Origin: Pegea sp. RAD2-039
Lineage: Eukaryota; Chordata; Thaliacea; Salpida; Salpidae
Assembly: GCA_034620365.1 (NCBI GenBank)
Contig: JAQGEQ010000234.1
Coordinates: 1-64,000 of the forward strand
Direction of reading: 5' to 3'
DNA: 64,000 bases
A program made the position numbers and the translations under genes. The notes below the pieces were generated by a model. The model made no database searches, had not been told where the DNA came from, and was given only the letters and a program-made list of their open reading frames with translations. Each line of letters begins with the position of its first letter. Positions within the stretch are counted from its first letter, which is position 1. Below are positions 22,830 to 35,332 of this stretch, in pieces.

Positions 22830-24540
22830 TGAGCATATAATGCACCTGTAATAATAAATATTAAGGAAGTTTATGAGGAAGTTTATGAGGAAGCTAGCTT
22901 CAAAACTTGTATAGTAAAAACTTTAAAATCAAAGATGATTGTATCTTAGCTGTAATATAGTTCATACAAAAAATTTCTACGGATATTGAAGAGTTCGTCT
23001 ATAACACGCCCATTAGAAGTTAAAATTGCTCATTAGAACTATGCAACGTATTTATTGGTTGACTACCCAAAATATTAAGTTAGAGGTAAAAGTTGTTATG
23101 ATCAGTGTTAATGGACCAGCTAAATTATAAGCTTAGTAACAAATCTTATAAAAGCTTTTCAGTAACGTCACATGGCTTGACCAACTCTAGCTAACAGATA
23201 GGACTGAAAATATTTCTTGTGTGCTCACCCAATAGCATAATAGCTTTCTAATTAGAATATTTACAATCTTAGCTTGAAATCTGATTAGAGTTATTAACAG
23301 TTGTAAGATATTTAAAATATATTCACAAAACAAAATTTGATTTTTTTGTTGAACTATAGTAAAAATTCAAATGTTTCTTTTTTTAACTTTGTTTCAAAAA
23401 TATACTTGTATGAATTATCAATTTCATAAAGTTTATATTTAAAACTGATTTCGTTTGATAGCGCCATAGAGAATTTTTTCTAATGAAATGAAATTGTTTG
23501 TACTCAAAGTTCACAAAAACGATTTATCATATGCAATTATGTGAGCAGTTATAAAAATCTTAAGGTTAAATTAAACATAAAATACTAAAATTCTTAAATA
23601 GCCTAGAGTTTTGTTGCTAGTGTAATTTTAATTCATCATTAATACATAACTTTTGCTCGACGTCAAACAGAGATATTTGACTTTTGATATCATTATGAGT
23701 AGTTTCAATTCTGAGTGATCATAAACACCTAGTTAAAAATGAATTTGTGGAACTAAATTAGGTTTTCCTTGAATAAAAATGAGAAAAACCAAAAAAAAAT
23801 TTTCGATTGGGTGTTATAAAAAACATTGTTCTGATAATAACAGATTTTGATAATAATAATTCTAGTAATTTATAAGCTGAACTTGTACATTTTCATTTAC
23901 CTATTTCTTTTTCAAGAAAGCAAAAGTTGTTTCTGCTTTAATGAAAGCTTAACGTTTTTACAAGTTCTAAATTACTTAAGCAAATGAAAGCTACATTTGA
24001 AAACTTATTCAATTATTTTACATAAATAAATAAACGTTTATAATCTTTAGTCTAAAACAAGGTTGGTTTTGGATTGATTTATTTGCTATTTTAACTCTAG
24101 TAGTTTAAGAAAACAATTTTTGTTTTCAAGCTTTTACTTAAAGATTAATTGATGATAAAAACATAAACATCAATTTTATGAAGTAGTTAGAAATAAAACA
24201 AGACTAAAGAATTATTTTGGTAAGATTTCGAAATTAATATTAAGTTTTAACTTTTATTAATTAAACCAAGTTGTTTTAATCTGTAAGTTCTCTGCCCGGT
24301 TTTCCATTTTACCTTCAGAAAACTTTCAAAAAACTAATGAAGAAACATTAGCTATCATTATTATTTTTTTTTTTGTTATTAGTAGGAAGAAGCTTTGTTT
24401 TTAGTGATAGCAAACTGAATTGAAACTACATTTATTTTAAGAAGTAAAATACATAAAAGAGTCATTGAAAGGGTTTCTCCATCTTCGAAATAAACATCAC
24501 TAAGCTATGAAAAGGAAAGACGTTTGTAATCTCCCAGCTT
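22830..24540. other. Inverted repeat 2, left arm interior, non-coding
   Basis: Reverse-complement relative of 37.9-39.1 kb. Landmarks: ggaagtttatgaggaagctag, aaagtcaaatatctctg (in the partner) and ggattgatttatttgc. A short gaagtttatgagga tandem is at 22.87 kb. No gene seen. Confidence 0.5.
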
Positions 24541-25248
24541 TGTATTTTATAATCAAGTATAACTTTTGTTTATTGCTTCGGAAAGTAACAAGACAAAACC
24601 ACAAAAGCTGAAAAAAAATCATAATAACTATCAAGATATTATTTTTAGCTTTGTGCCAAGTTATCAGGATAGCCATAAGGCTTTATGTAATATCAGTAAA
24701 ATATCGATTTATACAAAACAAAAAAGTAGAGAAATCAATTACAAAGATTTTACACAATTGTTAATAATAAAACTTTCTTTTTTTAAGTTGGTAAATTGAA
24801 AATATACTATGGAAATAATCACAGTTTGAACTAAATGATTAAATAGTTAACAAAAATGTTTTCAATGATTGTTATTTCAATTGATTTGCTTTACATTTGC
24901 AAGCACTCATATATAAGAACAACTCAAAGATGAACTTTGATGTGTTGAAGATTTCTTGTTTTTGGAAAGTTGTATTTTTGACTTTAATGTTTGTTTTCTA
25001 GTTTTGTAGTGAATATGTTGTAATTATTTGTTGTGATTTCATAGCTTTGATTTAGAATTTATGTTATTGAAGGTACTAATATTTCCTTACTGAATTTAAA
25101 TCTTAATTTCTGTTGTAAGTTAGAATATATTCTCAGAACATTTTGAAATTAGTAAATGTACTATATGATGCTACCATTATCTAATAAAATATTTAACTTT
25201 AGTCTTATTTTTAGAAGCTCCTGATTTTGTAGAATAATCATCAAGAGA
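24541..25248 (+). promoter_or_regulatory. 5' flank of copy 4 with TATATAAG (24910-24917)
   Basis: Order on plus: TATATAAG, caactcaaagatg, upstream ORF at 24930-25001 (MNFDVLKISCFWKVVFLTLM then a TAG), and acceptor gattttgtag ahead of the ATG. The upstream ORF stays hydrophobic but is shorter than in copies 2 and 8. The first part, to about 24.8 kb, is the flank shared with other copies; a 77-codon frame there has no support. Confidence 0.5.
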
Positions 25249-26505
25249 ATGAACAATTTTGAAATGAATAAATATTATAAATTTGTAGAAGTTGTGGAGG
25301 CTGAAGGAAAAAGGTTTTTCATATTGCAAGGTAGTCTATTTAAATACATTTTTACAAGACCGGCAGGAAAAGAGCTTACAAAACTTCTATTTTCTCATGA
25401 TCATATTAATTGTTTTCCTGAGTTCCTAGTGAGAAATGGTATTGCGTCATCAGGATTTGTTTACTGGAAATACGATACATTTGGATTAGTAAAAGCTTAC
25501 AAATTGAAAGATTTTAGAGTCAACAGTATCTCATATGATTTGTCTATACTTAGAATATTTTTTCATATTGGAACCAAGTTTTCTTTGAAAAGAAACAAAT
25601 TTGTAGAAAGCCATTTTGTTGCTTTAGAATTATTAAAGCATTGTCTGTTGATTGCTGAAAAATTCAGACCAACTAAAACCATAATGAAATACAAGTTATC
25701 CGCATTCTCATTTTTTCTAGTACAGATCTTGGATGTATTCGGCAATATGTACGGAACTAAAGTCAAACAAATCAAAAAACTTAATGATTTGATCATCAAA
25801 TTTTCTTTGCTACATGGTAGAACTAACAACGTTAAACTATTAACAAATATAAATAATCTCAAGTTTCAAGAATATTTATCATTCTTAGATGTCGTTTGTT
25901 GCTCACTTGGGGAGTCTTGTACCATTCTGTTTAGTGAAGATACTGTTTGTTTTAAGTATTACCAAGAAGTAATGGAAGTAAATACATTTGTAAGCTTATG
26001 CGATTTGATGTTCTTTATTCAATCTTCGATGGCAGGACGGTTGTATGTTTTTGGGCAAAGATTTGCCTTATATAGCCTACAAACAAATTTACAAAGAGCC
26101 AAACAATATCCAAGGTTCGCTAAAGATGTTTTAAGCAATTCACTTGTAGGTGTTTTGTTATGTTTTGATTTGTTGATATCGTTAGCTTGTCATATGAAGT
26201 TTTCTCAAAAAAGAGAGTATTCTATATGCCTACAAGCTGATCTTTACCTGCGTCAAGAAGTTTATACAAGTTTCAATTTTTCTTATCAGCTAAGCAAGAC
26301 GAATTCTGAATTTTCACAGAAAATAGATTATTTGTTTAGTAATATGAAAAATAAAGAATACAACAAACCTAAACTGCATGATTTACTTCAAATAGAACTA
26401 ATTTTTGGAGCTGTTTCAAACCGTCCAAAGGTATACTCTATTTTGACTACAACTACAAAAATATTTAAAAATATGTATTCATTACTTGAAAATAGCACTG
26501 CCTAA
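25249..26505 (+). CDS. Intronless multicopy gene, copy 4 (unknown function)
   Basis: A 418-codon frame, the shortest and most diverged intact member: MNNFEMNKYYKFVEVVEAEG at the start, a shortened segment before CFPEFLVRNGIASSGFVYW, the conserved ESHFVALELLKHCLLIAEKF, and LCFDLLISLACHMKF as the hydrophobic segment. The C-terminus resembles copy 1 (FNFSYQLSKT, then a short tail without the basic block). It is in opposite orientation to copies 1-3. Intact length despite divergence argues that the family has been under selection for part of its history. Confidence 0.72.
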   Translation: MNNFEMNKYYKFVEVVEAEGKRFFILQGSLFKYIFTRPAGKELTKLLFSHDHINCFPEFLVRNGIASSGFVYWKYDTFGLVKAYKLKDFRVNSISYDLSILRIFFHIGTKFSLKRNKFVESHFVALELLKHCLLIAEKFRPTKTIMKYKLSAFSFFLVQILDVFGNMYGTKVKQIKKLNDLIIKFSLLHGRTNNVKLLTNINNLKFQEYLSFLDVVCCSLGESCTILFSEDTVCFKYYQEVMEVNTFVSLCDLMFFIQSSMAGRLYVFGQRFALYSLQTNLQRAKQYPRFAKDVLSNSLVGVLLCFDLLISLACHMKFSQKREYSICLQADLYLRQEVYTSFNFSYQLSKTNSEFSQKIDYLFSNMKNKEYNKPKLHDLLQIELIFGAVSNRPKVYSILTTTTKIFKNMYSLLENSTA

Positions 26506-27361
26506 ACTTTCCTATGTTTTTCTAATGTCTTTTCTCGTTTATCCTTAAAACATCATTTTTAAATTATTCTCATGTTGATTGATAACTCTTAAAAAGTTAA
26601 AAGCTAAACGTCAAAGATGTATAAACAATAAGCAAAGATAAAAACCACTTTAGATAATGTTGGTGTGATTGTAAATTACATTTTTAAAATGATAAAATAA
26701 AAGTTAACTTTTGATAAAGTAATGTTTGATATCTATGAGTTAATTTTGTGCGTTTGTTATTTATTTTGCTTGCAGAAAAATTAATGCTTTATAACTTAAG
26801 TTTAAATTTCGCCTCTTATATTTTGATGTTTAACTTTTTTCTGCTTGAATTAAAATCAGATTATAAAAACTTTGTGCTTTAGTTGATTGTTCTCTCAAGC
26901 AGCTGTAATCGAATCATTCAAGTTTTATGTGTTTTAGTTAGCTTCTGTAGGTTAGTTTACATACAGAGTAGTTACCTTTTCAATCAATGTTTATATATTT
27001 TCTAGAAGGATTAAATACTTTAACTTTGATTAAGCAAACTCATCTATACTAGAAGTAGCATCTTTTATAAAAATTAAATCATTTACACATTGCATTTTAT
27101 TTAGCAAAGTTTATTATTTCTGACAATTTTTTGAGAAGTTAATTACAAAAAAGAACGTTGTTAGATTATTTGGGTTTTATGAAAGCTTCTGATCTTGTGT
27201 TCGAGCCATAAGAATCTGATTGCTTTATTGTCGTCTATAATTTGCTTATTGTTATGGATCAATTTTCTTTTTCATTCATGTACTCACCTTGAGTAATAGT
27301 AGTTAACCTTAAATGTAAATTGAACAAAAATGTTTTGTAACGTTTGTATTGGCTGATAGCG
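26506..27361 (+). other. 3' flank of copy 4
   Basis: Shared with the 3' sides of copies 1, 2 and 8 in matching orientation (aaatttcgcctcttata element at about 26.81 kb). Non-coding. Confidence 0.5.
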
Positions 27362-27547
27362 TTAGCCTATTACAAAGTTCTTAAAGTCTGGAGAGAAACC
27401 TAAGTCGTTTAAAAATGATCTGTACTTGTGTCTGATAGGATAAGACTTAGGTGCGATTGTCCTTAGATATCCATGTATTTTTGAGATGTTATCAAAAATG
27501 CTAACTTTGAAATCAGAACATTCCAGATTGTTATGATTGCTTAGCAT
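27362..27547 (-). CDS. Recurrent 3' coding fragment ending FVIG (unknown)
   Basis: A 61-codon frame with MLSNHNNLECSDFKVSIFDN, then KSYPIRHKYRSFLNDLG and FKNFVIG. It is the best preserved version of the fragment at 10.93 kb and lies convergent with gene copy 4, as the others do with their copies. Here the frame runs through the position where the 10.93-kb copy has an acceptor-like tttacag, so it may be an exon read-through or a chance extension. Not recognised. Confidence 0.35.
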   Translation of the reverse strand: MLSNHNNLECSDFKVSIFDNISKIHGYLRTIAPKSYPIRHKYRSFLNDLGFSPDFKNFVIG

Positions 27548-28830
27548 AAAGTTTCACAACAACAATAGAAGCTTTGTAATATTTAAAAAAAATTTGTTAC
27601 ATTAAACTATTAAGAAAGTTTAAAAAAAGTGGTGAGAAATTTAGAAACTTCAATAAAAGTTTTTCTTTAACCAAAGTTTTTCAATAAATAACTTTTTACT
27701 TTGTTAGTTACGCGTTTAATCTCTATGAGATTATTGTTTCTTTTGACAAAGTTCATAAGGTAGAAGCTGGAATTGTTTTAAAATATTTTCTTCCTATTTT
27801 TTTAGAAAACATTACATTTTTCAAACGTTTGAAAATGTTTTTCTTGGTTGTGAATAATTCAAACTTTGTGATGTAACGGTAAGTGGCAGCTGATTAGTTT
27901 GTAAAAATTTAATCTATGATAAAAAATATCTGCTTTCAATTTCATGGTAGCAAAACTGAGCTGATTATTTCTCAGTGGAAATTAAACAGCACAAAAGTTT
28001 TCAAAAATCTGCTGAAACGATATAAGCAATTATACTTTTGTGATAGCCTTTTTAAGTAACCAGTGTTTTAGTGAAATTCTATATCGATTGATTGATTTCT
28101 TAGATCATTTAGATCATAATTTAACACATATAGATAAAAATTTATCAGAAGTTTTGACATCAAACTGGTATCTGATGATATTGACAGCAACTTTTTCCTC
28201 ACGAAAGTATTTCTTTTCAAACTATAAAAAGCTGTTTGAGAAATTAAAGGAGAATTAGTTGGAATCTGTAACATAAAAGGTTTATGGGAAGTTTACTTTC
28301 AAACTACTTTATCTCAAGACGATTTAGCAATCATAGAATACATAAGTTTACATGTTCAGTATTTTAAATTATCTATAAAAGTTTTTTTTTAACAAGGAAA
28401 TTTGGTTTCGATTTATTTAGCGACATTTATGATTATTAAAGTTGATAATAGAAAAGTTTGGTTTCAGATATAAAGCTTGAACATTTTTATTCAAAGGTTT
28501 AAATTTGTTCCAAATAGAAGATATTTTTAACGGGTAAGTTTTGTTCGTCTAAATATTTGATACTTTTAATCATGGAAATTTTTCTTCATGTAAAAAGTAT
28601 CTTTTTCAGTCATTAATTGTGATTTTTAGTTTTGAATACAATTATTTATTTAGAGATACAGTTGATGCAAGTTCAACTGGAAACCACCAACTTTAAGCTA
28701 GTTTTTGTTATAAACTAAATATAAATTTATTAGTATAGTTTAAATTAGATTTGAAATTTTAATCCGTTTTATATTTTTGATGCAATGATCTAAGATGTTG
28801 AGATATAAATAACAACAAATGTTTTTTAAA
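27548..28830. other. Inverted relative of 10.38-10.86 kb, then unique AT-rich DNA
   Basis: The part to about 28.06 kb matches 10.38-10.86 kb in reverse complement. A 72-codon plus frame at 28040-28258 has no recognisable features. 28.26-28.83 kb shows nothing I can support. Confidence 0.4.
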
Positions 28831-28882
28831 GAATGTACTGCAAATATTTAAATGTTTATTATTGTATTTTTCAATTTTGTAG

Positions 28883-29321
28883 AACATCATGTGTGGTTGA
28901 TCCAATTCTGAAACCGTGTTCTGTTCGACATACAACTCAAATGCAAAGTATGCCGTACCAACAACAATCTACATTGACGATGGAACCTATTTATGATGAT
29001 GGATTTCAACAGCAGCAACCACGTTTAATGGAAGATATTAGTAGGTCTACTGAGCAATATCAGTGGCAAACCTTTCAAGAAAACATGCAACCTGAAAAAA
29101 CTGTTGTAACTCAGCAACTACTAAATCAAAATAATCTTCAGTAAAACCATAGCTTCATTGAAATGCCAGTGAACCAAGAGTGTTTTTCCGATGGACAATC
29201 TATACTTGAAGCACAGATGTATGAAGAGGCAGTGACCCAAACGCAGGATGAACAAGTAACTCAACATGGTTCAAATTATTTATACTTTCAAGTAGATGCT
29301 ACTAGATACTATAAAAAATGA
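28883..29321 (+). pseudogene. Gln-rich exon fragment with one in-frame stop
   Basis: A T-rich acceptor (caattttgtag) at 28871-28882 precedes a frame that starts in SCVVDPILKPCSVRHTTQ and continues glutamine-rich (MPYQQQSTLTM, GFQQQQPRLME). A TAA at 29142-29144 interrupts it, and the same frame then runs on open to 29321 (SFIEMPVNQECFSDGQ, EEAVTQTQDEQVTQ). Its 3' end is fused into the body of broken family copy 5 at about 29.3 kb. Gln-rich composition suggests a disordered region of a regulatory protein; identity unknown. A single stop in 146 codons suggests recent loss. Confidence 0.45.
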
Positions 29322-29796
29322 GAATGCAGATAATTTGTATTTCAGTATTGCTTTAGTAAGCTTTAAATTTTTATCAATCAGCAGAAAATGTTTAAATGAT
29401 TCTAAGGCAGAAAAAAGGGCTTTTTACAGATTTGTTCTTTTTCAAAGAAAATTTCGTTCCAATTTGATAGAATATTCTAAGTATAGTAAGATTACGTGAG
29501 ACATCGTTGGCTTTAAAATCTTTCAATTTGTAAAGTTTCACTAATCCACTTTCTTTGTAAATCCAGTAAACAAATCCTGCTGACAAAATATTATCTTTCA
29601 CAAGTAAATCAGAAAAACGATCAAATCAATCAAAATCTTTATCTTGGTACTTAGAGTGAAGTTCTAAGAGCTCATTTCCAGCCGGTCTCGTAAAAATGCA
29701 ATCAAATAGTCTACCTTGCAATATGAAAGACGTTTTTCCTACAACGTCTAAAACTTTCACACAATCAGAATATTTATTCATTTCAAGTTTGTTCAT
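29300..29796 (-). pseudogene. Family copy 5, 5' third only, broken
   Basis: Starts MNKLEMNKYSD and keeps FILQGRLFDCIF, but a TGA after QDKDFD and further shifts break the frame; SAGFVYWIYKESGLVKLYK is readable in a separate frame. The rest of the gene is missing because the Gln-rich fragment is joined at about 29.3 kb within the conserved middle. Confidence 0.85.
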
Positions 29797-30239
29797 TTTC
29801 CTGCTGATTAATCTACAAAATCAGGAATTGCTAAAAATAAGGCTACAGTTAAATGTTTCATTAGATAACAGGTTTTATCACATAGTACAATTATTAAATT
29901 AAAAATGTTTTAGAATATATCTTAACTTACAGCTCATAACAGAAATTAAGATTTAAGTTCAGCTAAGAAGTAGTAGTATCTTCATTAACTTAAATTCTAA
30001 ATCAAAATTATGAAATCACAACAAATAATTAATACATATTCACTACAAAACTAGCAAACAAACATTTAAGAAAAACATATAATTTTCCATATAAGAAAGG
30101 TCTTTAATACATCTGCCTTCATCTTTGAGTTGTTCTTATGTTAGAGTGCTTGCAAATGTAAAGCAAATCAACCGAAATAAAAATCATTGAAAACAGTTTT
30201 ATTACCTATTTATTCAGTTGGTTCATACTGTAATCAAAC
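29797..30239 (-). other. 5' flank of broken copy 5
   Basis: Same flank as the intact copies, including the caactcaaagatg motif near 30.13 kb. The upstream ORF (MKADVLKTFLIWKIIC) ends at a TAA after about 18 codons. Confidence 0.5.
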
Positions 30240-31930
30240 TGTAATCGGTTCAAAGTGTAAAAGAAACTTTTATTGTTAACAATTTTGTAAAATCTTCCAA
30301 GGTGATCTCTCTGCTTTTTCTGTTTATATAAATTGATATTTTACATAAATTACAGAAAACCTTATGGATATGCTTATGATTTGGCACCAAGCTAAAAATA
30401 ATTCCTTGCAAGTTATAAAAACTCAGAACAGCTTTAGTGAATTCGTCTTGTTACTTTCTGCAAGAAGAAAAAATAAAGCTTTAGTTGATTACCAAAAACA
30501 AAATTTTATAAAATAAGCATCTAACTTAAAGATAATTGTGAAAATTCTTCTCTACGTTTAAACAAACTTTACTTTCTTCAGTTTTGATCAATAATTTAAA
30601 CTCTGTGCACAATTTCAAAACATAATGAAAGCTTTATTTTGCAATTAAATATTGTGGTTTATCTATTCAGTATGCTTATTATCAGTATAATTTTACTGCC
30701 TTCATATATACGTGAATGCAAAGACTTGATAAAAAGCTAGTTCTTGTAAATGATTTCTATTTTTGATATTTTCCAAATGCTTTCTACAAATTTTGAGTAT
30801 TAGATGATTATAAAAGATAAAGAAAAACAGTTTATATTCTGTCTATGGAAAATTCAGGATCTTTACTTGTAATAGTTGCCCTACATAAGCTTGAGAATCA
30901 AAACTATTAAATCATTATACTAGATGATAACCATTTTAATTTTTTTTGATAGTCAATCGGCTTAAAATACTGGAAACTCCGTGAAAGTGACCCGGAAGCA
31001 CATTTATCTGTGTAATAGTCAAAAGTTACTCATATAAAAAAGAAACTAGCAATTGTTTAAATTAGATAACCGACATGTTCATGATTTCAAAATGAGAAAC
31101 TGATGAAAAGTTATCTTGCAATAATACTTCTTAGATTACTTGGCAAGAAGTTGCACCATGCTAGCATGTTTGGGATTGAAATCACTGACCAATGATAACT
31201 AGCATCTTTTACTTTCGAATTATTTTGGATTTGATTTTAGGTCATCGGCAAGTTGCCGATTTCAAAATAGTCTATTTGCCTTGAACTTCTGTTAAACTCT
31301 ATAAAACTTGTTTGTTTTTAATAATATCTTTCGGTTTAGTGTTTGTCCGGACAAAACTCAAAATTTAAAATTCAATTTTTATTCCGGTTTGATTTATTTT
31401 AAACAACGAGAACATTTTTTTATTGATAACAATTCTAAATTAAGCTTTCACTATTTGGTAGTTATCAGTTTTCATAAATGTTTTAAGTATTCATTTTTAA
31501 GTTTTAATGTTGTCAAGTTTACAGTTTACAAAAAACAATTCCCATAAAAATTTGGATAAACTAAACAAATAAATTGTCGGCTCAATGATTTAATATAAAC
31601 AGTTTATGTTTGAAATATTCCTTGTAACTCTAGTTAATCACTTCAAAACTTTTGTAAAAATTCTAAAATTATAGTATTTTTTTTACTATTTTTTTACAAG
31701 AAGATAGTTTTTGTTTGTCTCCGAGATATTGTAGATGGAGATAGTTAAAAGTAATTTACTAATATCTATGTAATGTTTTGTGTTTTAGTCAATTTTTTAA
31801 ATATCAAGTTTGAACAAATCGATGAAATAAACTTTATATTTACAATTGCTTTTTACTGAATAAGATTCAAATATGATTTACCAAAAGGTTTTGTTTTCAG
31901 AACTAATAAACAACTTTGATAAAAGCTCTT
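30240..31930. repeat. Segmental duplication block C
   Basis: Third copy of the block at 3.1-4.64 kb, with the same order of landmarks (ctgccttcatatata, gcaagaagttgcaccatgc, gtccggac). No coding sequence. Confidence 0.75.
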
Positions 31931-32089
31931 AATGAAGAATAAGCAACAACATCCAAATGACAATTTTGTCTTTATTTTTCATGATATCTCATGTGTTTCA
32001 AGATGATAAAAAACTTCTATTACAGTTTCTACTTCAATTTGATCGAATTAAATCCGTTTCTAATTTATAATTTGAGTAAAAACTAATTG

Positions 32090-32508
32090 GCAACATCTTT
32101 GGCAATTTCCGATTTAAACTTGGCTAATTGAACGGATATAGATTTGCTGATGTTGGATAATTGGTTTTGATTAGAATTAGATGGGGTAGCTGTTGTGTTC
32201 ATGGTTTTACATTAAATGCTGAACCGTTTAAATCCCATTTGCCTCATTTGGTTGTTATCAAATATATCGTACATTTTTTTGCTCACATCACTACAGGTGA
32301 GATGAAACTAGAAGAGGCATTTAAAACATTCTATTGCCGGATCTTCACCAGAGCAAATTTTTATGCAGGATTGGCAATTGCCATTGTAAGCTTGTTTTGA
32401 TGAAGTTGGTTTGTCAGGATTTTTCTTTAAATTTGAACGTAAGGTCTTTCTAGTATTATTTGGGTCTACCATAGTTTTTTGAAAGATTTTAGTGGTCACC
32501 AACCACAA
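32090..32508 (-). pseudogene. PHD-finger protein relic, retroelement ORF1-like
   Basis: The minus strand reads CQSCIKICSGEDPAIECFKC, then LF-stop-FHLTC, then FSI-stop-CKTM. This is the C4HC3 spacing of a PHD finger: the two stops fall where tryptophan is expected, before FH and before the last cysteine pair. A Ser/Asn/Gln-rich stretch follows (SNQNQLSNISKSISVQLA). PHD fingers of this type occur in ORF1 of CR1/L2-type non-LTR retrotransposons and in host chromatin proteins. The adjacent insertion structure favours the former. Not functional. Confidence 0.55.
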
Positions 32509-33890
32509 TATATAATATATTTATAATATACATATAACTTCCTAGAAATAAATTTATCACAACTTATAAGCACTTATTCAAATAGAATATAACCTATAAC
32601 CTGAAACTTATTCAAATTGAATAGATATTAGAGAACCTAAATTTATATTTTATGATCATGTGTGAAAATGATCTAATAGTTTCTTCATCCTGTTATTGTT
32701 TGCAAAAAGTATCACTTCCTATCTTGTTAGTTCTAACTTTAGTATACACAAAACAAATCCCTTGTAAGATAGCACGTTTGATCTTTTATTTCTAATAATT
32801 AAAAATCTGCTCTAAGTAAAACTGTTCTCACTAATCTTCTCTAAGTAATTTTTACATAAGTAACTAAAATAAACAGGTTTTCCTAGATCTTCTAGGTCAT
32901 TTAAACGGCAATCAGAGCAGAACTCATTTTATATGAAAAAGAGTAGAAAATACTTAAATCTGAGAACTTTAATCCAAAATACTTGGAACTTATTACCTAA
33001 ATTTATAACAACTATTTAAAACTTAAACTGCATATTCAAATTGGTGAAATAACATTTTTTTATTTAGTTTAATCCTACTTTTTGTAATTCCTTTTTAAGA
33101 ACCGTAATTTTGTAAGCATTATTTGCAAAATTGTTTCCAGAAAACATGATGGCTTTTCTTTTTATTTGTTAGGAACAAGATTTCTCTATATAAGTTTTAT
33201 TATTTATAAAATTATGTTCTGTGGAAGACCTATTAGACAAGTATTTTTTCTTTCTGACTGTGAACTTAGAAAATATTCTTTTTAAAAAGTTAGAAACAGT
33301 TTCATTGAAAATAATTAGAATTGTTTTACATTAGAAGTATTTTTATTAATATTAGTCACAAGAAATCTTTTAAATTTTGTAATTTAAAAAGTAATATGCA
33401 AACACGTAAAACTAAAACAATTTAGAAATGTTGTCAAAGAAAAACATTTTTTCAAACAGTTAAATATATGATACTTATAAGGGAGAATCAATTTTATAAA
33501 TAAAACTTTGTCCGGACGAACTTTAGATCAAAAGACATTTTTAAATAGACGATGTTTCATTCCCAGATAGCTTTTCATCTGTTTCCCAAGACAGTCCAAA
33601 ATTTGAAACCGGCAATTTGTCGGTGATCTATTTTTTAAGTTGTAAAATAAGCGAATTAATGAAAATGTGTTGGAAAGTAGACTATGAGTTGTTTTTTTAA
33701 ATGTTATTCCAGTACTTCCAACGGCAAGCTAGCAATTGATTAACTTTAAAAGAAAATTAAAACTTTAATTTTGAGCTTAAAGTAATTTTAGCTATAAATT
33801 GCTTATAGTTTGTTCTCACTCTAGTTAGAGATGAAATTATCAAACTGCAAAAATTTAAGAAGTTTTGAAATTGGTTAATACATTTATAAT
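32090..33890. mobile_element. 1.8-kb insertion relative to 18.48 kb, containing a retroelement-like ORF
   Basis: The flanks (tctatttataattt to the left, aaaatgcaaatagcaaaag to the right) are contiguous at 18.46-18.50 kb, so this is an insertion here or a deletion there. It contains a decayed PHD-finger protein (32.1-32.5 kb) and, at 33.49-33.64 kb, an inverted diverged piece of duplication block A (gtccggac, then ccggcaatttgtcgg). The rest, 32.5-33.5 kb, is AT-rich without recognisable content. No terminal repeats or target duplication were found by eye. Confidence 0.5.
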
Positions 33891-35330
33891 ATAGTTAAAA
33901 TGCAAATAGCAAAAGTCCAACAAAGACTTTGATTTTAATTTAGTAGCATTTATAAACATTTTATTTAGTTATGTATCAAATTAACAATTTTTTTTTCATA
34001 GTTTTTAATCATTGAAATTTATAATTTTCACATTCTTTTCTACAGCTATAATTAATGTGTTTTACAATCAGTACTTTTAGTTGTACTATCAAAATAATTT
34101 TTGTAATCATCTGAAAGTTTCTTTTATCAAAAAGCTTTATAGGACTAATGATATTAACAAAAATAAATAAAAAAAGTTTTTAAATTTCTCATCACAGTTA
34201 ATATGTCTTTCAAATATTTCATTCTTGAAAACTAATAAAAATATTATCAAGCTTCTATTGTTGTTTTTCTGGAACGTTCTGATTTCAAGATTAATTTAAC
34301 GGTGAGCATCATTGATGACATCTATATAAAATACATGGACATAAAAAAACAATCGCATCTAATTCTTATCCTATTTTTAAAAATAACATTATCAAGCTTC
34401 TATTGTTGTTGTGAAACTTTATGTTAAGCAATCATAGCAATCTGGAATGTTCTGATTGTGCTTTACAGTGAGCATCATTGATAACATCTCAAAAATACAT
34501 GGATATCTAGGGGCAATCGAATCTAAGTCTGATCCCATCAGACACAAGTACAGATCATTTTAAACGACTTAGGTTTCTCCAGACTTTAAAAACTTTACAT
34601 TTGCTTAACGCTATTCACTACTGTTACTCAATGAAATGAAAATGAACTTTATTAAATCACATGCAATATGTAAAATTGTGATTTAAATAATATGATACAC
34701 GCCACGAGTAGTAAAAATAAGTTTGCATAATCAGCGTTAAAGTATTTTTATCTTTATTTAACTTGTTGTAATTTATAAAATACTATAAAAAAATTAAATA
34801 ACTATTGTGTAATTAAACTAACCTATAAGATCTAGACAAAACAATTAAGACTTGAAATATTCGACTATAGCTGCTTGATGGAAAAATTGATTGAAGTACA
34901 AAGATTTCGTAATTTTATTTTAATTCCAACAAAATAATTAACATCAAATACAAGAGGCGAAATTTAAACTTAGATTATAAAACATAAACTTTTCTGGTAG
35001 TAAGAACAATTAGCAAACGCACAAACTTATCTCGCAGACATCAAACATTTCTTTATCAGAAGTAAAATTTTGTTTTATGATTTTTAAAGCTATTTATTTA
35101 AGTTTACGTCCGACCAACAATATCTAATTTCATTGGTTCTTGTTCATATATTTTTGACGTTTAGCCTTTAAATTTTGAAGAGTTAAAAGAAAATACTTTA
35201 AAATGAACTTTTAAGTTTAAATCAAAAAAGACATTCAAGAAAAATATGAAAGTTTTCTTATGTAAGGTTTGGTGCTTTACTGAAACTTTTTAAAATTATT
35301 ATTTTTGACTTCTTTTTCGCATTATTGTTT
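33891..35330. other. 3' side of broken copy 6, duplicated non-coding DNA
   Basis: Collinear with 18.49-19.70 kb on the 3' side of copy 3. It includes two diverged versions of the FVVG-type fragment (near 34.27 and 34.45-34.6 kb), with stops. Confidence 0.55.
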
Positions 35331-35332
35331 AA

